This document shows, piece after piece, positions 46,779-57,960 of a DNA stretch of 64,000 bases (its first letter is position 1; every line of letters starts with the position of its first letter). The stretch covers positions 11,270,282 to 11,334,281 of the forward strand of contig NC_063050.1 of NCBI RefSeq assembly GCF_018812025.1. The letters are read 5' to 3'. Below the pieces are notes generated by a model. The model did no database searches, was not told the DNA's origin, and saw only the letters and a program-made list of their open reading frames with translations. Both the position numbers and the translations under genes were made by a program. The DNA is from Megalobrama amblycephala (taxonomy: Eukaryota > Chordata > Actinopteri > Cypriniformes > Xenocyprididae).

Positions 46779-48675
46779 TTAATTCTCACAAACACATTTT
46801 CTCATCACTGAGCATGAGATGTCATTCCAGTTGCTCAGGACGGGTTTTGCAGGATTCAGTTCAATACAGTCCTCATTTCTACCAGCGTCATTCGGCTCAT
46901 TTCTTTCCCAAAACCTGAATAACATACAAATATAATACAATTAAATAATAAATTATAAATGTAGTTCCTGAACAGCTCTAAAAGTAATTACTCACTAGAA
47001 CAGAGTATGTGGTTTTCTGTGAGTGTTTTGTCACTTACCCTTGTCTCAGTGGTGAATTATCCACCCATTTCATGTTGCCCTCATTCTCAATGTCAGACAA
47101 ACCAATCCACACAAACTCTTTGACTAAAGAAGATATGAACCTCTGTATGTAAATAAAAAGAGTGAGAATCATAATTTGCAGTCTTCATCTGGTATTAGTT
47201 GACTGTCAGAAGACAAGAACAGTTTTATGAAAGATGTTTGTTATCATATTACTCTTTGCATTTATTTTCCAAGAAGTTTTAAAACAAGAGACTTTGGTGT
47301 GATGGTTTCTTTTAATTACTGTTTGTATGTATGATTTTATATGATCTATTTCCCAATGAACTCACCTGCTTCTCTTCAGTGTTGATAATGACCAGATCAG
47401 CTCCTCGATCCCTGCAGTACTGCCTGCTGTCAGACCAGCTCTTCCTCTCATCGGATATAAACAAACCATCTGGATTCCACAGATATTCTAATAGAAACTG
47501 AACTTTTTAAAACTGTATACATTAAAAAAAAAAACTTAAAAAGCTTGCAAACTGATTTGTACCAACCTTCTTTACAACCTTTTATCTTCACTTCATCACT
47601 CAAAGACGTGACTTTGCTTTCTAACTCCAGTTTCTTCTGATTCAAAGAATCAACACTTCCCTGTAACTGGTTTTTCTCAGCCGTAAGATCACTGACTCTG
47701 GTCTCCAGCTCCAGTTTCTTCTGATTCAAAGAATCAACACTTCCCTGTAACTGGTTTTTCTCAGCCGTAAGATCACTGACTCTGGTCTCCAGCTCCAGTT
47801 TCTTCTGATTCAAAGAATCAACACTTCCCTGTAACTGGTTTTTCTCAGCAGTGAGATCTTTGACTCTGGTCTCCAGCTCCAGTTTCTTCTGATTCAAAGC
47901 GTCAACACTTCCCTGTAACTGGTTTTCCTCAGCAGTGAGATCATTGACTCTGGTCTCCAGCTCCAGTTTCTTCTGATTCAAAGAATCAACACTTCCCTGT
48001 AACTGGTTTTCCTCAGCAGTGAGATCATTGACTCTGGTCTCCAGCTCCAGTTTCTTCTGACTCAAAGAGTTGAAGTTGTTCTTCAGTTGGTCTTTTTCAG
48101 TCATTAGTTCAGTGTGCTGTAAGCTGTTGATGGTCTGATTGAACTCTTGGACTGTGTTCTTGTTACTCTTGAACAGAGATTCTCTCTCTGCTGTGATGGA
48201 GATGTGCTGCAGTATGATGAAGACCAGCAGAAGAACACAAATGATCCCGAGACACACTGTCATCAACACCAAACAACACCTGCTTCCTCCTGACAAACAG
48301 AGAGAAAACACACAAATATCAAATAAAAAATTCACTACATATTTTTTTTTTTTTTTAGAAATAAAGGCTCAAATCCACCTTTATTTTTAGATAATACACA
48401 GGCCTTTTTAACAAAAATTAATAATGGTAGTGAAATTTCTATCTGATTCAAATAAGAACATATCTAGAAAAGCTCAATAAAAATAATTCCATGTTAACAA
48501 ATATAAAAAGCCGAAACATGGACACAATTTTCTTTTAAATTATGAATAATATTTTTAATTTCTGCTTCAAATTAAACTTTCTACTTACTGCACTTTTGAT
48601 CTTTTCCTTCATCCTGGCTGTGATTCAGTGTTCGAGGTGATTGTCAACATTTTCATAAATGTCCTCTAACTCCAT
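46779..48675 (-). pseudogene. CD209-like C-type lectin with five-unit neck, exon 1 frameshifted
   Basis: Minus-strand exons: 48675-48589 (87 nt), 48289-47567, 47487-47366, 47142-47039, 46914-46779. Exons 2-5 are fully open, with GT-AG borders and the same phases as the intact paralogue. They encode a membrane anchor, a long coiled coil, and a lectin domain with EPN, NEDC, WND and a terminal VCEN. Exon 1 is homologous (MELEDIYENVDN...) but carries a net 22-nt deletion relative to 40247-40139. Its length is a multiple of three where one extra base is needed, so the ATG frame stops after 16 codons. Either the gene is a recent pseudogene, or another first exon or start is used, or the sequence has an error. 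A Trp near the C-terminus (RKWVC) is Cys here. It would bind mannose-type sugars if expressed. I mark it as pseudogene with reservation because four of five exons look functional. Confidence 0.7.
47613..48032 (-). repeat. five tandem 84-bp coding units (28-residue coiled-coil neck)
   Basis: Exactly 420 bp, units of the type V-(N/S/K)-DLTAE(E/K)NQLQGSVDSLNQ then KKLELETR. Each unit is four heptads with regularly spaced Leu and Val. A diverged unit precedes and a short unrelated tail follows. The intact paralogue has one unit. Units 4 and 5 are nearly identical at DNA level, indicating recent unit duplication. Confidence 0.92.
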
Positions 48676-48742
48676 TTTCTCTCTTATGTCTGACAGCAAG
48701 TGTTCACAGATGAGCTCTGTGGTTGAATGATAGACATGGTTT

Positions 48743-48774
48743 CTTTTAAATAGTGCTGACCTTAAACAGGAAGT
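48743..48774 (-). promoter_or_regulatory. candidate core promoter of the second lectin gene
   Basis: On the minus strand ACTTCCTGT (ETS-type, 48774-48766) is followed by TATTTAAAAG (48752-48743), about 70 bp upstream of the ATG. The spacing suits a TATA-like promoter. The ETS word is conserved upstream of the paralogue, while the TATA-like word is altered there. Confidence 0.4.
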
Positions 48775-48889
48775 TTAGGCTTTATTGGTTTAGACAGAGC
48801 AAAATAATTTCATTCCCACATTGAAACTCTCTAAAACTCTCTGTGTACATACTCAAACACTTTTAAATAGTTACATTATATAAAGTGAT

Positions 48890-49531
48890 CAAAGAATGAC
48901 CCCTTTTGTCAATCAAACAGTGCAAGTTTTTAATGACTGAGTTCTGGACTCGAGCCAAAACTCCCATCTTATTCAACAAATCTCTTACTTACATTGTATT
49001 TGCACGTTTAGTTATGATGAAAGTATTCGTTAGTGTGCAGAAATTGAGATGTAATAACGAGATCACTGCTTTCATGCGCTCAACATGTCTGTGATCGGCA
49101 ACAATGTTCATCTCTGCAACCTTTCATGCCACGATCTAAATATAATGCCATAGATCTAAATGTAATGCAACACTTTTCACGATTAGTAAACCTTGAGAGT
49201 TGTAATAGGAAAAACGTGCTAAAAGTTTTTGAGAGTGTAATACTTATCTGTTTCATATGCAAATATGTCAGCCAATCACAGCAGTGGGCATTTACACTGA
49301 AGTCTCACAGCAGACACGCCCCTTAAAACAGAGCGTTCAAATCAGAAGACTAAAATCAGCCTAGTAATAATGCCTTTTATTTCTAAATCATGACAAGTTT
49401 GATGTAAAAATCATACTAACATTATAAATGCACCCCAGGAAACGTTATAAAACAATAAAACAACGCAGTTCATGATTCCTTTAAACAAGTGGGTGACAAC
49501 AGGATATTAACATGCATTTACTCAGTATATA
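48890..49531. other. no gene seen; probable DNA repeat
   Basis: Begins near 'aaagaatgacc' and ends near 'tcatgattccttt' (about 49489), weakly inverted ends that suggest a MITE. Contains 'gtcagccaatcacagcagtgggc' and 'cagacacgcccctta', words I associate with a dispersed cyprinid repeat. Not confirmed. Confidence 0.35.
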
Positions 49532-50214
49532 GGGGTCAAGTCAAGTCAAGTCAAATTTATTTATATAGCGCTTTTTACAATTTGTAATTGTTTCAAAGCA
49601 GCTTTACATATTAGGAGCACAGAAAAAAGAGAAATGGTTAAAATAAGCTGTACAAGCAAGCGTGGTAATATGTAACATATACAAGATGGTGCTACATTAA
49701 GCCAATGTCGGCTGACTCCCAGGGGTGGAAAAAACCCCCTAGGAGAAAAACCCAGCGTGCTAGCACTGGGAAAAAAGTCCTAGGAGGGAAAAAACCCCTT
49801 GGAAGATATATATAATATATGTAAATGGATATGGAGATCAAAATCTGAATTATACATTTTTATTATAGAGATTAAAAATAGATTATATATAAATATATGT
49901 AAGCGGATACGGAGATTTAAAAATCTGAATTATAGATGCAGCCAGAACTGGATCTGTAGGCCCATTGTCTCCTGGGCTACGTTGTAGTCAGGTCCAGACA
50001 CAGGTTCTCCATCTGATCTGGATACGGCCTGGATCCAGCACCCGGAAAACCTCAGGATAAGCAGAGAGACAGATATTAGCGTAGATGCCATTCTTATTCT
50101 GATGTACAGGTATATCTAGTGTTATAGGAAATGTTCTCGGTTCCGGCCGACCTAATTATTGCAGCGTAACAATCCTTTAACGGATTTGAAAAATGTTAAT
50201 GTATTGATAATGTG

Positions 50215-53154
50215 TTATGTGTATGCAAGAGCAAAGAGATGTGTTTTTAGTCTAGATTTAAACTGACAGAGTGTGTCTGCTTCCCGAACAATGCTAGGAA
50301 GATTGTTCCAGAGTTTAGGTGCTAAATAGGAAAAGGATCTGCCGCCTTCAGTTGTTTTTGATATTCTGGGTATTATCAACTGGCCTGAATTCTGAGATCG
50401 CAATAGACGTGAAGGACTATAATGCACCAAGAGCTCGCTTAGATATTGGGGAGCTAAACCATTTAGAGCTTTATAAGTAAGTAGCAAGATTTTAAAGTCT
50501 ATACGATGTTTAATAGGGAGCCAATGTAATGTTGACAGAACTGGGCTAATATGGTCATACTTTCTGGTTCTAGTAAGAACTCTAGCTGCCGCATTTTGGA
50601 CCAACTGTAGTCTGTTTAAAAGCCGAGCAGAACAACCACCCAGTAGAGCGTTACAGTAATCTAGTCTTGAGGTCATGAATGCATGAACCAACTGTTCCGC
50701 ATTTGTCATTGAGAGCATATGTCGTAATTTAGATATATTTTTTAGATGGAAGAAGGCGGTTTTACAGATACTAGAAACATGACTTTCAAATGAAAGATTG
50801 GTATCAAAGAGCACACCCAGGTTCCTAACTGAGGACGAAGATTTAATGGAGCACCCGTCAAGTGTTAGAGAGTATTCAAGGTTTTTTCGTGAGGAAGTTT
50901 TTGGTCCAAAGATTAGGATATCAGTTTTTTCTGAATTTAATAATAAGAAATTTCTTGTCATCCAGTTTTTAATGTCAGCTATGCATTCTGTTAGTTTTGT
51001 GAATTTGTAGGTTTCGCCAGGGCGCGAGGAAATATAGAGCTGAGTATCGTCAGCGTAGCAGTGAAAACTAACACCATGCTTCCTAATTATCTCTCCTAAG
51101 GGCAGCATGTACAGAGTGAAAAGCAACGGTCCTAGTACTGAGCCTTGTGGTACTCCATATTGAACTTGTGATCGATACGACATCTCTTCATTAACTACTA
51201 CAGACTGATAACGGTCAGATAAGTAAGATTTGAACCATGCCAAAGCAATTCCACTAATGCCAATATAGTTTTCAAGTCTTTTTAAAAGAATGTTGTGATC
51301 GATAGTGTCAAAAGCAGCACTGAGATCTAATAACACTAATAGAGAAATACAGCCACGATCGGATGATAAGAGTAGATCGTTTGTAACTCTAACGAGAGCA
51401 GTCTCAGTACTATGGTATGGTCTAAATCCTGACTGGAAATCCTCACAGATTCCATTTCTTTCTAAAAAGGAGCACAGTTGTGTTGAAACTGCCTTTTCTA
51501 GTATCTTTGACAGAAAAGGTAGATTCGAGATTGGCCTGTAATTTACTAAATCTCTCGGATCTAGTTGAGGTTTTTTAATAAGAGGTTTAATAATAGCCTG
51601 CTTAAAAGTTTTTGGCACGTATCCTAGTGTTAACGATGAATTAATTATATCAAGAAGTGGACCTACGACCTCTGGAAGCATTTCTTTCAGTAGTTTAGTC
51701 GGCATTGGGTCTAACATACATGTTGTTGATTTTGATGATTTGATAAGTTTAGATAATTCTTCCTCTCCTATAGCGGCGAATGATTCTAGTTTTACCTCAG
51801 GGACACTACAGTGCACTGTCTGAAGCGAAACTGTAGACGGTTGCATGTTTATAATTTTCTCTCTAATATTGTCAATCTTGCAAGTAAAGAAGTTCATAAA
51901 GTCATTACTGCTGTGCTCTTTGGAAACGTCAGCAGTTGAATCTCTGTTTCTAGTTAATTTAGCCACTGTGTCAAATAAGTACCTAGGATTATGTTTGTTT
52001 TCTATTAAGAGATTTGAAAAATAAGTAGATCTAGCATTTCTTATAGCCGTTCTGTACTCAATCATTTTTTCTTTCCACGAAAGGCGAAAAACTTCTAGTT
52101 TTGTTTTCTTCCAACTACGTTCAGCTTTTCTCACAGCTCGTTTTAGAGCCCGAGTGTGCTCATCATACCACGGCGTTGGATTAGTTTCCTTAATCTTCTT
52201 TAGACGTAAAGGAGCGACTGCATCTAATGTGCTGGAAAAGAGAGAGCCAATAGTTTCTGTTGCAGCATCGAGTTCTTCTAAGTTGTCAGGTATACTAAGG
52301 CGATGAAACTGCTCGGGGAGATTATTTATAAAGCAATCTTTAGTGGTAGAAGTGATGGTTCTACCATATTTATGGCTGGGTGGTGGTTTTGTAGCCTTGG
52401 CTAACTGTATTATACACGACACTAAATAATGATCTGATATATCATCGCTCTGCTGTAGAATTTCAACAGCATCAATATCAATTCCATGCGACAGTATTAG
52501 ATCTAAGGTATGATTACGACAATGAGTGGGTCCTGACACGTGTTGTCTAACTCCAATAGAGTTTAAAATGTCTGCAAATGCCAATCCAAATGCGTCTTTA
52601 TTATTATCTACATGGATATTAAAATCACCAACAACAAGGACTTTATCCGCAGCCAGTACTAACTCTGATAGAAAATCAGCAAATTCTTTGATAAAGTCAG
52701 TATGGTGCCCTGGTGGCCTGTATACAGTAGCCAGCACAAATGTCAACTTACATAATGTTACATAAAGCACCATCACTTCAAAGGAGTTATATTTGAAATT
52801 CTTTTGAATGATTCTGAATATATTACTATAAATTACAGCAACACCTCCCCTTTTGCCTTTCTGTCGAGGATTGTGTCGATAGTCATAACCTTGAGGACTA
52901 GACTCATTTAAAATAATGTAATCGTCTGGTTTTAGCCAGGTTTCTGTCAAACACAGCAAGTCTAGTTTATTTTCTGTGATAATTTCATTTACAATAAGTG
53001 CTTTTGAAGAAATAGATCTAATATTCAGTAGCCCAAGCTTTATCATTTGTTTATCTAATTTATCTGTGATTTTCATTTTTTGAACATCAATTAAATTTTT
53101 ACCCTTAAAAGGTTTCGGAAGTTTTTTGTATTTACTAGTTCGAGGTACAGACAC
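50215..53154 (-). CDS. LINE ORF2: endonuclease-reverse transcriptase (979 aa)
   Basis: Residues 40-245 form an APE-type endonuclease: [10 protein letters not shown] (Asn44), CLTETWL (Glu71), [11 protein letters not shown] (Asp177, Asn179), HTLDLIL and SDHYLV (Asp241-His242). These are the expected catalytic and metal ligands. RT follows at about 510-760 with [38 protein letters not shown] and the catalytic YADD (700-703). The C-terminal part contains [13 protein letters not shown] and [10 protein letters not shown], typical of CR1/L2 elements. It nicks target DNA and copies the element RNA at the nick. No RNase H domain is recognised, as usual for this clade. Start chosen at the first Met. 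A downstream Met at residue 27 is also possible because the endonuclease begins near residue 40. No stop or frameshift is apparent. Confidence 0.92.
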   Translation of the reverse strand: MSVPRTSKYKKLPKPFKGKNLIDVQKMKITDKLDKQMIKLGLLNIRSISSKALIVNEIITENKLDLLCLTETWLKPDDYIILNESSPQGYDYRHNPRQKGKRGGVAVIYSNIFRIIQKNFKYNSFEVMVLYVTLCKLTFVLATVYRPPGHHTDFIKEFADFLSELVLAADKVLVVGDFNIHVDNNKDAFGLAFADILNSIGVRQHVSGPTHCRNHTLDLILSHGIDIDAVEILQQSDDISDHYLVSCIIQLAKATKPPPSHKYGRTITSTTKDCFINNLPEQFHRLSIPDNLEELDAATETIGSLFSSTLDAVAPLRLKKIKETNPTPWYDEHTRALKRAVRKAERSWKKTKLEVFRLSWKEKMIEYRTAIRNARSTYFSNLLIENKHNPRYLFDTVAKLTRNRDSTADVSKEHSSNDFMNFFTCKIDNIREKIINMQPSTVSLQTVHCSVPEVKLESFAAIGEEELSKLIKSSKSTTCMLDPMPTKLLKEMLPEVVGPLLDIINSSLTLGYVPKTFKQAIIKPLIKKPQLDPRDLVNYRPISNLPFLSKILEKAVSTQLCSFLERNGICEDFQSGFRPYHSTETALVRVTNDLLLSSDRGCISLLVLLDLSAAFDTIDHNILLKRLENYIGISGIALAWFKSYLSDRYQSVVVNEEMSYRSQVQYGVPQGSVLGPLLFTLYMLPLGEIIRKHGVSFHCYADDTQLYISSRPGETYKFTKLTECIADIKNWMTRNFLLLNSEKTDILIFGPKTSSRKNLEYSLTLDGCSIKSSSSVRNLGVLFDTNLSFESHVSSICKTAFFHLKNISKLRHMLSMTNAEQLVHAFMTSRLDYCNALLGGCSARLLNRLQLVQNAAARVLTRTRKYDHISPVLSTLHWLPIKHRIDFKILLLTYKALNGLAPQYLSELLVHYSPSRLLRSQNSGQLIIPRISKTTEGGRSFSYLAPKLWNNLPSIVREADTLCQFKSRLKTHLFALAYT

Positions 53155-53286
53155 AGTCTCTATGTGATAATATCTAGGTGAAAGAGTTTCTATGTGCTGT
53201 GAATTATTTGAGTTCTGTGACGTGAGGCGGCTAGCAGACGGTCGGTTTAGCCAGTTTGTCTGCGTCCTGATCTGGGCCCTGGTTTG

Positions 53287-54360
53287 TCATGGTTTAGCTC
53301 TAAGACTATTTGCCAAATTTCTAGATAGAAGAGCAGCACCATCCCGGGAGGGATGAATACCATCTCTTTTCAACAGATCAGGTCTGCCCCAAAAGCTTTT
53401 CCAATTGTCTATGAAACCTATATTATTCTGCGGACACCACTTAGACAGCCAGCCATTGAGTGATGATAACCTGCTAACTATCTCATCACTCCGACGAACA
53501 GGAAGAGGGCCAGAACAAATTACTTCTGCTGACATTGAATTTGCGAGTTCACACACCTCTTTAATGTTAATTTTAGTGATCTCCGACTGACGAAGTCGAA
53601 CATCATTTGTGCCGACGTGGATAATGATTTTAGAATATTTATGTTTAGCATTAGCCAGCACTTTTAAATTTGCTTTGATGTCAGGTGCTCTGGCCCCCGG
53701 CAAACATGTGACTATGGTGGCTGGTGTCTCTATTTTCACGTTCCGTGTAATAGAATCGCCAATAACTAGGGCACTTTCAACAGGATTCTCAGTGGGTGCG
53801 TCACTGAGTGGGGAGAACCTGTTTGATGTTCTAATCGGAACGGAAGAGTGGTGTTTGTTCTTGCCACTATGCCGCCTCACAGTCACCCAGTTAGCCTGCT
53901 GCGTGGCTTCTACAACCGGAACCGAATGTGCAGTGTTTACTAGGCTAGTCGCATCCAAAGCAGTATCTAAGGCCCTTTCATTCTCACTATCCTCAATTAA
54001 AGTTTGGATGCGTGTCTCTAATTCTGAGATTCTCTCTGTCAGCCTGACAATATCCCTGCATTTATCACATGTGTAAGTCTCACTGCTGACAGAAAGAGCT
54101 AAGCTGTACATGTTGCAGTTAATACACATGATAATCGTCGGACATGACTGACCGTGTTTTTGTACGCCGTCCGAAAAGCTGCATCGCACACGGGACTCGC
54201 TAGCTGGATGTCTCGGTCGCTTGCCGGTGCCTGGGGCAAGGGTGATGTGCGGGACGCTGTACCTCGCGGTGGATCGATGAATGCCGGGCAGCAAAGTCTC
54301 CACAGCTTCCCGATCTGGCGAGGACAGATCAGAATAACATACATCGGATAAATCCGCCAT
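53287..54360 (-). CDS. LINE ORF1: zinc-finger/coiled-coil/SGNH esterase protein (357 aa)
   Basis: A PHD-like cysteine cluster (C79-X2-C82 ... C98-X2-C101) is followed by a short coiled coil (about 106-128). Then comes an SGNH-hydrolase domain with block I VIGDSITRN (Ser203), block II Gly in LPGARAPD (222), block III GTND (250-253) and the catalytic pair in DGIHPS (Asp333, His336). All four blocks are intact. CR1-like LINEs are known to encode such an esterase and PHD-type ORF1. The protein should bind element RNA in ribonucleoprotein particles, and the substrate of the esterase is not known. It ends 132 bp before ORF2. The intact frame suggests the copy is young. Confidence 0.9.
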   Translation of the reverse strand: MADLSDVCYSDLSSPDREAVETLLPGIHRSTARYSVPHITLAPGTGKRPRHPASESRVRCSFSDGVQKHGQSCPTIIMCINCNMYSLALSVSSETYTCDKCRDIVRLTERISELETRIQTLIEDSENERALDTALDATSLVNTAHSVPVVEATQQANWVTVRRHSGKNKHHSSVPIRTSNRFSPLSDAPTENPVESALVIGDSITRNVKIETPATIVTCLPGARAPDIKANLKVLANAKHKYSKIIIHVGTNDVRLRQSEITKINIKEVCELANSMSAEVICSGPLPVRRSDEIVSRLSSLNGWLSKWCPQNNIGFIDNWKSFWGRPDLLKRDGIHPSRDGAALLSRNLANSLRAKP

Positions 54361-54628
54361 TAGATCGACAAGGAAGGTTAGTTTAGAGGAAAAAAAATAG
54401 ACGGTAGCTAGCAGGCTAGCGGGCTATGGCTGACACTAGGTGATTACGCTGGTAGATTACTAGTAATAAATCGTTCCGTTTAGTAATACTATGCAATAGG
54501 TTAAGTAATCTAGTGAAAAATAAGAAAGTTATATTATGTGAATAGGAATAAAGAGAAAGATTTAGGATAAACTCCACGAAGCTTCGAGCGTAGGTCAGAC
54601 AGCAGGCAGGCAAAACACTGAGGGGTCA

Positions 54629-54949
54629 GTGTTCTGCCATTTATTCTCTAAATAAATATAACAGGCTCACCATATGAGAAACTGGATGTGAGTTTATTAA
54701 AGAACAATGTAATTTCTTGCATAATGGCTATTTTACTTTTCTCTTCTAACAGAATGTCATCTGAATATCCACATTTTGTACATTACAGACACTTATAAAA
54801 CAATAACAACTCGATAATTTATATATACAGTGAAATCAGCTGACATTGACTGGACAGAAACCTCAGTCAGGAATGATGTGATTACAAAAACGATTCCATA
54901 AAATAATACATAAAAGTGAACATGTTATCAAATGTGTCACAACAATTAG
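54629..54949. other. no gene seen between LINE and lectin pseudogene
   Basis: AT-rich sequence on the far side of the LINE target site, without recognisable exons. Confidence 0.5.
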
Positions 54950-55339
54950 GTGTGGAAGATCATTCCAGTTATTCAGGACCGGATTTTCAGGCATTAGTTC
55001 AATACAGTCCTCACTTCCACTTTGGTCATTTGGTCCACCTCTGAGCCAAAACCTGAAAAACATGTATCAAATTTCAAATATCAAATTAGGATCCCATATT
55101 TAAATTATAACAGAGTCGTAACAGAGTACTCTTTCAAGAGAAAAGTGTTATGTTTATAGAAGGTGCATTTGTATTTGCAGTTCAAGTGGTTGCAGAACAG
55201 GTGTGTCTTCAGTTGTGGTGGTCTCACTTTAAGAGAGAGAGAGAGAGAGAGAGAAGCAAAACTCAAAAATTAAGCACAAATAAGATGTTTTAGCACATAC
55301 CCTTGATTCAGCATTGAATTATCAACCAATGTCAGACAT

Positions 55340-56832
55340 TGTGCTCTGTGTATTTGTTTTTTCCCTCTCTCCGCTTTTCCCTGTCACTTTCGCTTTCTTA
55401 GACGCCGCTCATTGGTTCAGCCACCTGTCACTCATCATCCGCTGACGTCATCCGCCCATCCTTTCACCAATCGCAAAAGACCACCGCTAATAAAAGAGCA
55501 CGCCAGACCACCCACAAGCCCCCCATGCTGATGATTGTTTGCGCTGTAGTTTTTGCTAGTGTTGGCGAGAAGAAGTCTCACGAAGCATTGAAGCTTTGCA
55601 GCCAAGTGATTCACAAAAGTGTTCATTTCTCGAGGCTTCATTTGCTCTCAATACCACCTGGTGGTCAAAGAGTGTAAAACAAGCAAATACATTACAGATG
55701 ACCTGATGTGAGCTGTGATACACTTTATTTTTCACCAGTTATGGTTTAGAAATAACGGTGAAGAAAAAATCAATTTCCACAAAGACTTATATATTTATTT
55801 GAATGTAATGTGTATTTTCTGTATGTATGTAATGATTGTAAGTATAACATAACTGTGTAATAAACATATTGGTTTTTAAATGAATGGGGCTATTAAATGT
55901 GTGTAAACAAATTCTTTGGTCATAACAGGCAGGAGGGGCGATATTATTATTCTAAAACCACAAATTCTGAGGGTATCCCATGTTTATGTCTGTCAAAATG
56001 TCGCGCCAAGATCGAACCAGTCGAACCATTCGAACCAGTCAGGCAGAGGCGAGGCTTCGAACGTCATCAATGACGTCACTGATCTAAAGCATACAAGCCT
56101 CGATTCGCGTTTCACTGAAAGCTTCCGGGATTTCTCGACACACACTCCGAAGCATCGGCACAGACCGCAACATCACTAGTTTTTGCTGTCATCTGCCTTA
56201 ATCTCTGTATCCCATTTTGTTCATGTTGTCTGCTTTGTGTGTAGGCTACGTTCGTCCTCGTTTGATATATTCGTTTCTTTCCCTTTTATGTAACCCTTGT
56301 CAGAGTGTTACCAGGCCGGGAAAAAGCGGACAGGTAAGGACGTCACGTGACATACATTGCAACACACAGGAGCTTTTTGTATAGTACATTAGGTTAGGGG
56401 TGAGTGCCACCCCATGTATTTTGGTTTTTGACTAGGCAGCGTAGAATAGTTAGGGCGTCTCGGACGCTGAAGACTTTTCTTTTCCATATTTTTCTTTGTT
56501 AGTTAGTCTTAGGGGGGATATTTATAAGCTGGTTTGGTTTTGTTATTTTCTTTTCTTTGGCGCCGCCCGCGTCCCTTCTTCCCTTCCTCCCTGTCTCTTG
56601 TACGTTTGTTCTTGTAAATACTGTATATATTTTCAAATATTCTTGTCTGTTTACGCTTACCAACATACCTTTATACCCTTACCTTGTATTCACACTTAAT
56701 AAATAATTGCATGATTGTTCTTTCGGCTTCGTGGTTCTTCGCCCCATACATTGCTTATATGTGTTTCATTTTAATGTCAGTTTTATAATCTTATGCCCCT
56801 GTACCCCCTAGACCTTTTCAGGGGTCGTAACA
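55340..56832 (+). mobile_element. probable solo LTR carrying a nested hAT
   Basis: Starts TGTGCTCTG and ends GGGGTCGTAACA, the same type of end as the 9262-10008 LTR. Contains a CCAAT box (about 55468), a TATA-like aataaaaga near 55489, and AATAAA near 56698. It replaces two bases of a lectin exon, and no clear target duplication remains. Without the hAT it would be about 870 bp. No internal retroelement genes. Confidence 0.55.
55557..56178. mobile_element. 622-bp non-autonomous hAT element, copy 2
   Basis: Ends TAGTGTTGGCGAGAAG / CATCACTA with perfect 8-bp duplication GTTTTTGC (55549-55556 and 56179-56186). Same family and length as 14020-14639, with more divergence in the interior. Confidence 0.92.
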
Positions 56833-57023
56833 CCAATCCACACTCTCTCCTTTACTAATGAAGTTACAGTACGAACCTCTGCGTGTGAATAAAAGCAGAA
56901 ATAAGTGTGATTTCCCCATTTGCACACAATGATGAGAAATTAAAGAAAATGAGAAAATAAAAGTGTGGTGTGACTGTGATGGGGAACATCCAAATACAGG
57001 TAAATAAATAGTCACACTGTTAA

Positions 57024-57303
57024 AGGATTAGTTCACTTTCAAATAAAAAGTTCCTGATAATGTACTCACCCCCATTTCATCCCAGATGTTCATGTCCTTC
57101 TTTCTTCAGTCGAAAAGAAATTAAGGTTTTTGATGAAAACACTCCAGGATTATTCTCCTTATTGTGGATTTCTAGCTTACTCTGTATGTCCTACACCTTC
57201 CCTATTCTACTTACGTAACGAATGCAGCACCAGTTAAGTCCACTATAAGGAGAATAATCCTGGAAATTATCAGAAAAATTTTATTTAAAAGTGGACTAAT
57301 CCT
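57024..57303. mobile_element. 280-bp TTAA MITE (T2/Kolobok-like)
   Basis: TTAA at 57020-57023 and 57304-57307. Ends AGGATTAGTTCACTTTC and GGACTAATCCT. Carries 'actcacccccatttcatccc', shared with the partial copy ending at 26995. Confidence 0.85.
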
Positions 57304-57960
57304 TTAAGTTTATTGTAATTGCTATTATTTTTCAAAGTTGTAAATAAAACAATTATTTGAGTATGTTTTCAAGAAGATACTATTTCATTTCTTCTACTTC
57401 AAAATTTAATGTTTAATTGAATGTGTTACTTGCCATTTTTTGTAATTGTTTGTAAAATGTTTTAGCAATTTCTAACTTTCGTTGTAAAGGGGCACATTTA
57501 CTGTGATTTGCTGATTTAATTTGGTTAAAAACTATTCAGTGTTCAGTCTGAATAGGTGAACCAGTAAAATTGAACTTCGGTAAAGTTGGTTTTATATTCG
57601 CACATTCAGACTTCTGATAAATTCAGACTTTCCAATAAATGTGCAATAAATTAATGTTTGCGAATTTTAAGCAGCGACATGATATTGACAACCAACGATT
57701 GTCAACTTACAACATTTTTCACAGTCGATCAAAATGGCAAGTATTGTTTTAATGGCATATTTACTTGTGAATGTTCACTGAATGTCCAATGTAGTGTGAT
57801 TAACAAGGCTATTGAATACGGATGTCCGAATGTGCGAATACCAACTTTACCGAAGTTAAAATTGACTGGTCTAAATATCTCACTCACTCAGTCATCACCC
57901 CTTTTATTCAAGTGTATTCAAATATGTTCATTCACAAGAGAATTGCTGTAAATTAGATCT
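57304..57960. other. intronic sequence of the pseudogene, nothing recognised
   Basis: AT-rich. 57560-57640 and 57800-57870 share inverted words ('ttcggtaaagttggt' / 'accaactttaccgaag', 'cgcacattcagac' / 'gtccgaatgtgcg'), implying a small unclassified inverted-repeat element of about 300 bp. Confidence 0.5.

Larger units (their letters stand above)
42224..48900. repeat. segmental duplication unit 2
   Basis: Collinear partner of unit 1 (see 31872). It contains the gypsy insertion at 43048-45673, absent from unit 1, and the second minus-strand lectin gene. Intron 1 is only about 300 bp here, against about 3 kb in unit 1. Confidence 0.8.
49532..54620 (-). mobile_element. apparently full-length L2/CR1-type LINE
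   Basis: Minus strand, 5.1 kb: 5' UTR of about 260 bp, ORF1, 132-bp gap, ORF2, then a 3' UTR of about 680 bp ending AAAAAGCGCTATATAAATAAA and TTGAC repeats. The flanks share AGGGGTCA (49531-49538 and 54621-54628), a possible target duplication that overlaps the 3' terminal repeat. Both ORFs are open. A second tail of the same type is at 42100-42221 and an older one at 60950-61140. Confidence 0.88.

Noticed and set aside
47448..48335. Single long frame as one protein
   Set aside because: The end of this frame (after GCKE) reads through the GT donor at 47566 into the intron. The spliced structure with three lectin exons is supported by paralogues.
54154..54351. Plus-strand frames within the LINE
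   Set aside because: Antisense shadows of ORF1 and ORF2. No independent motif.
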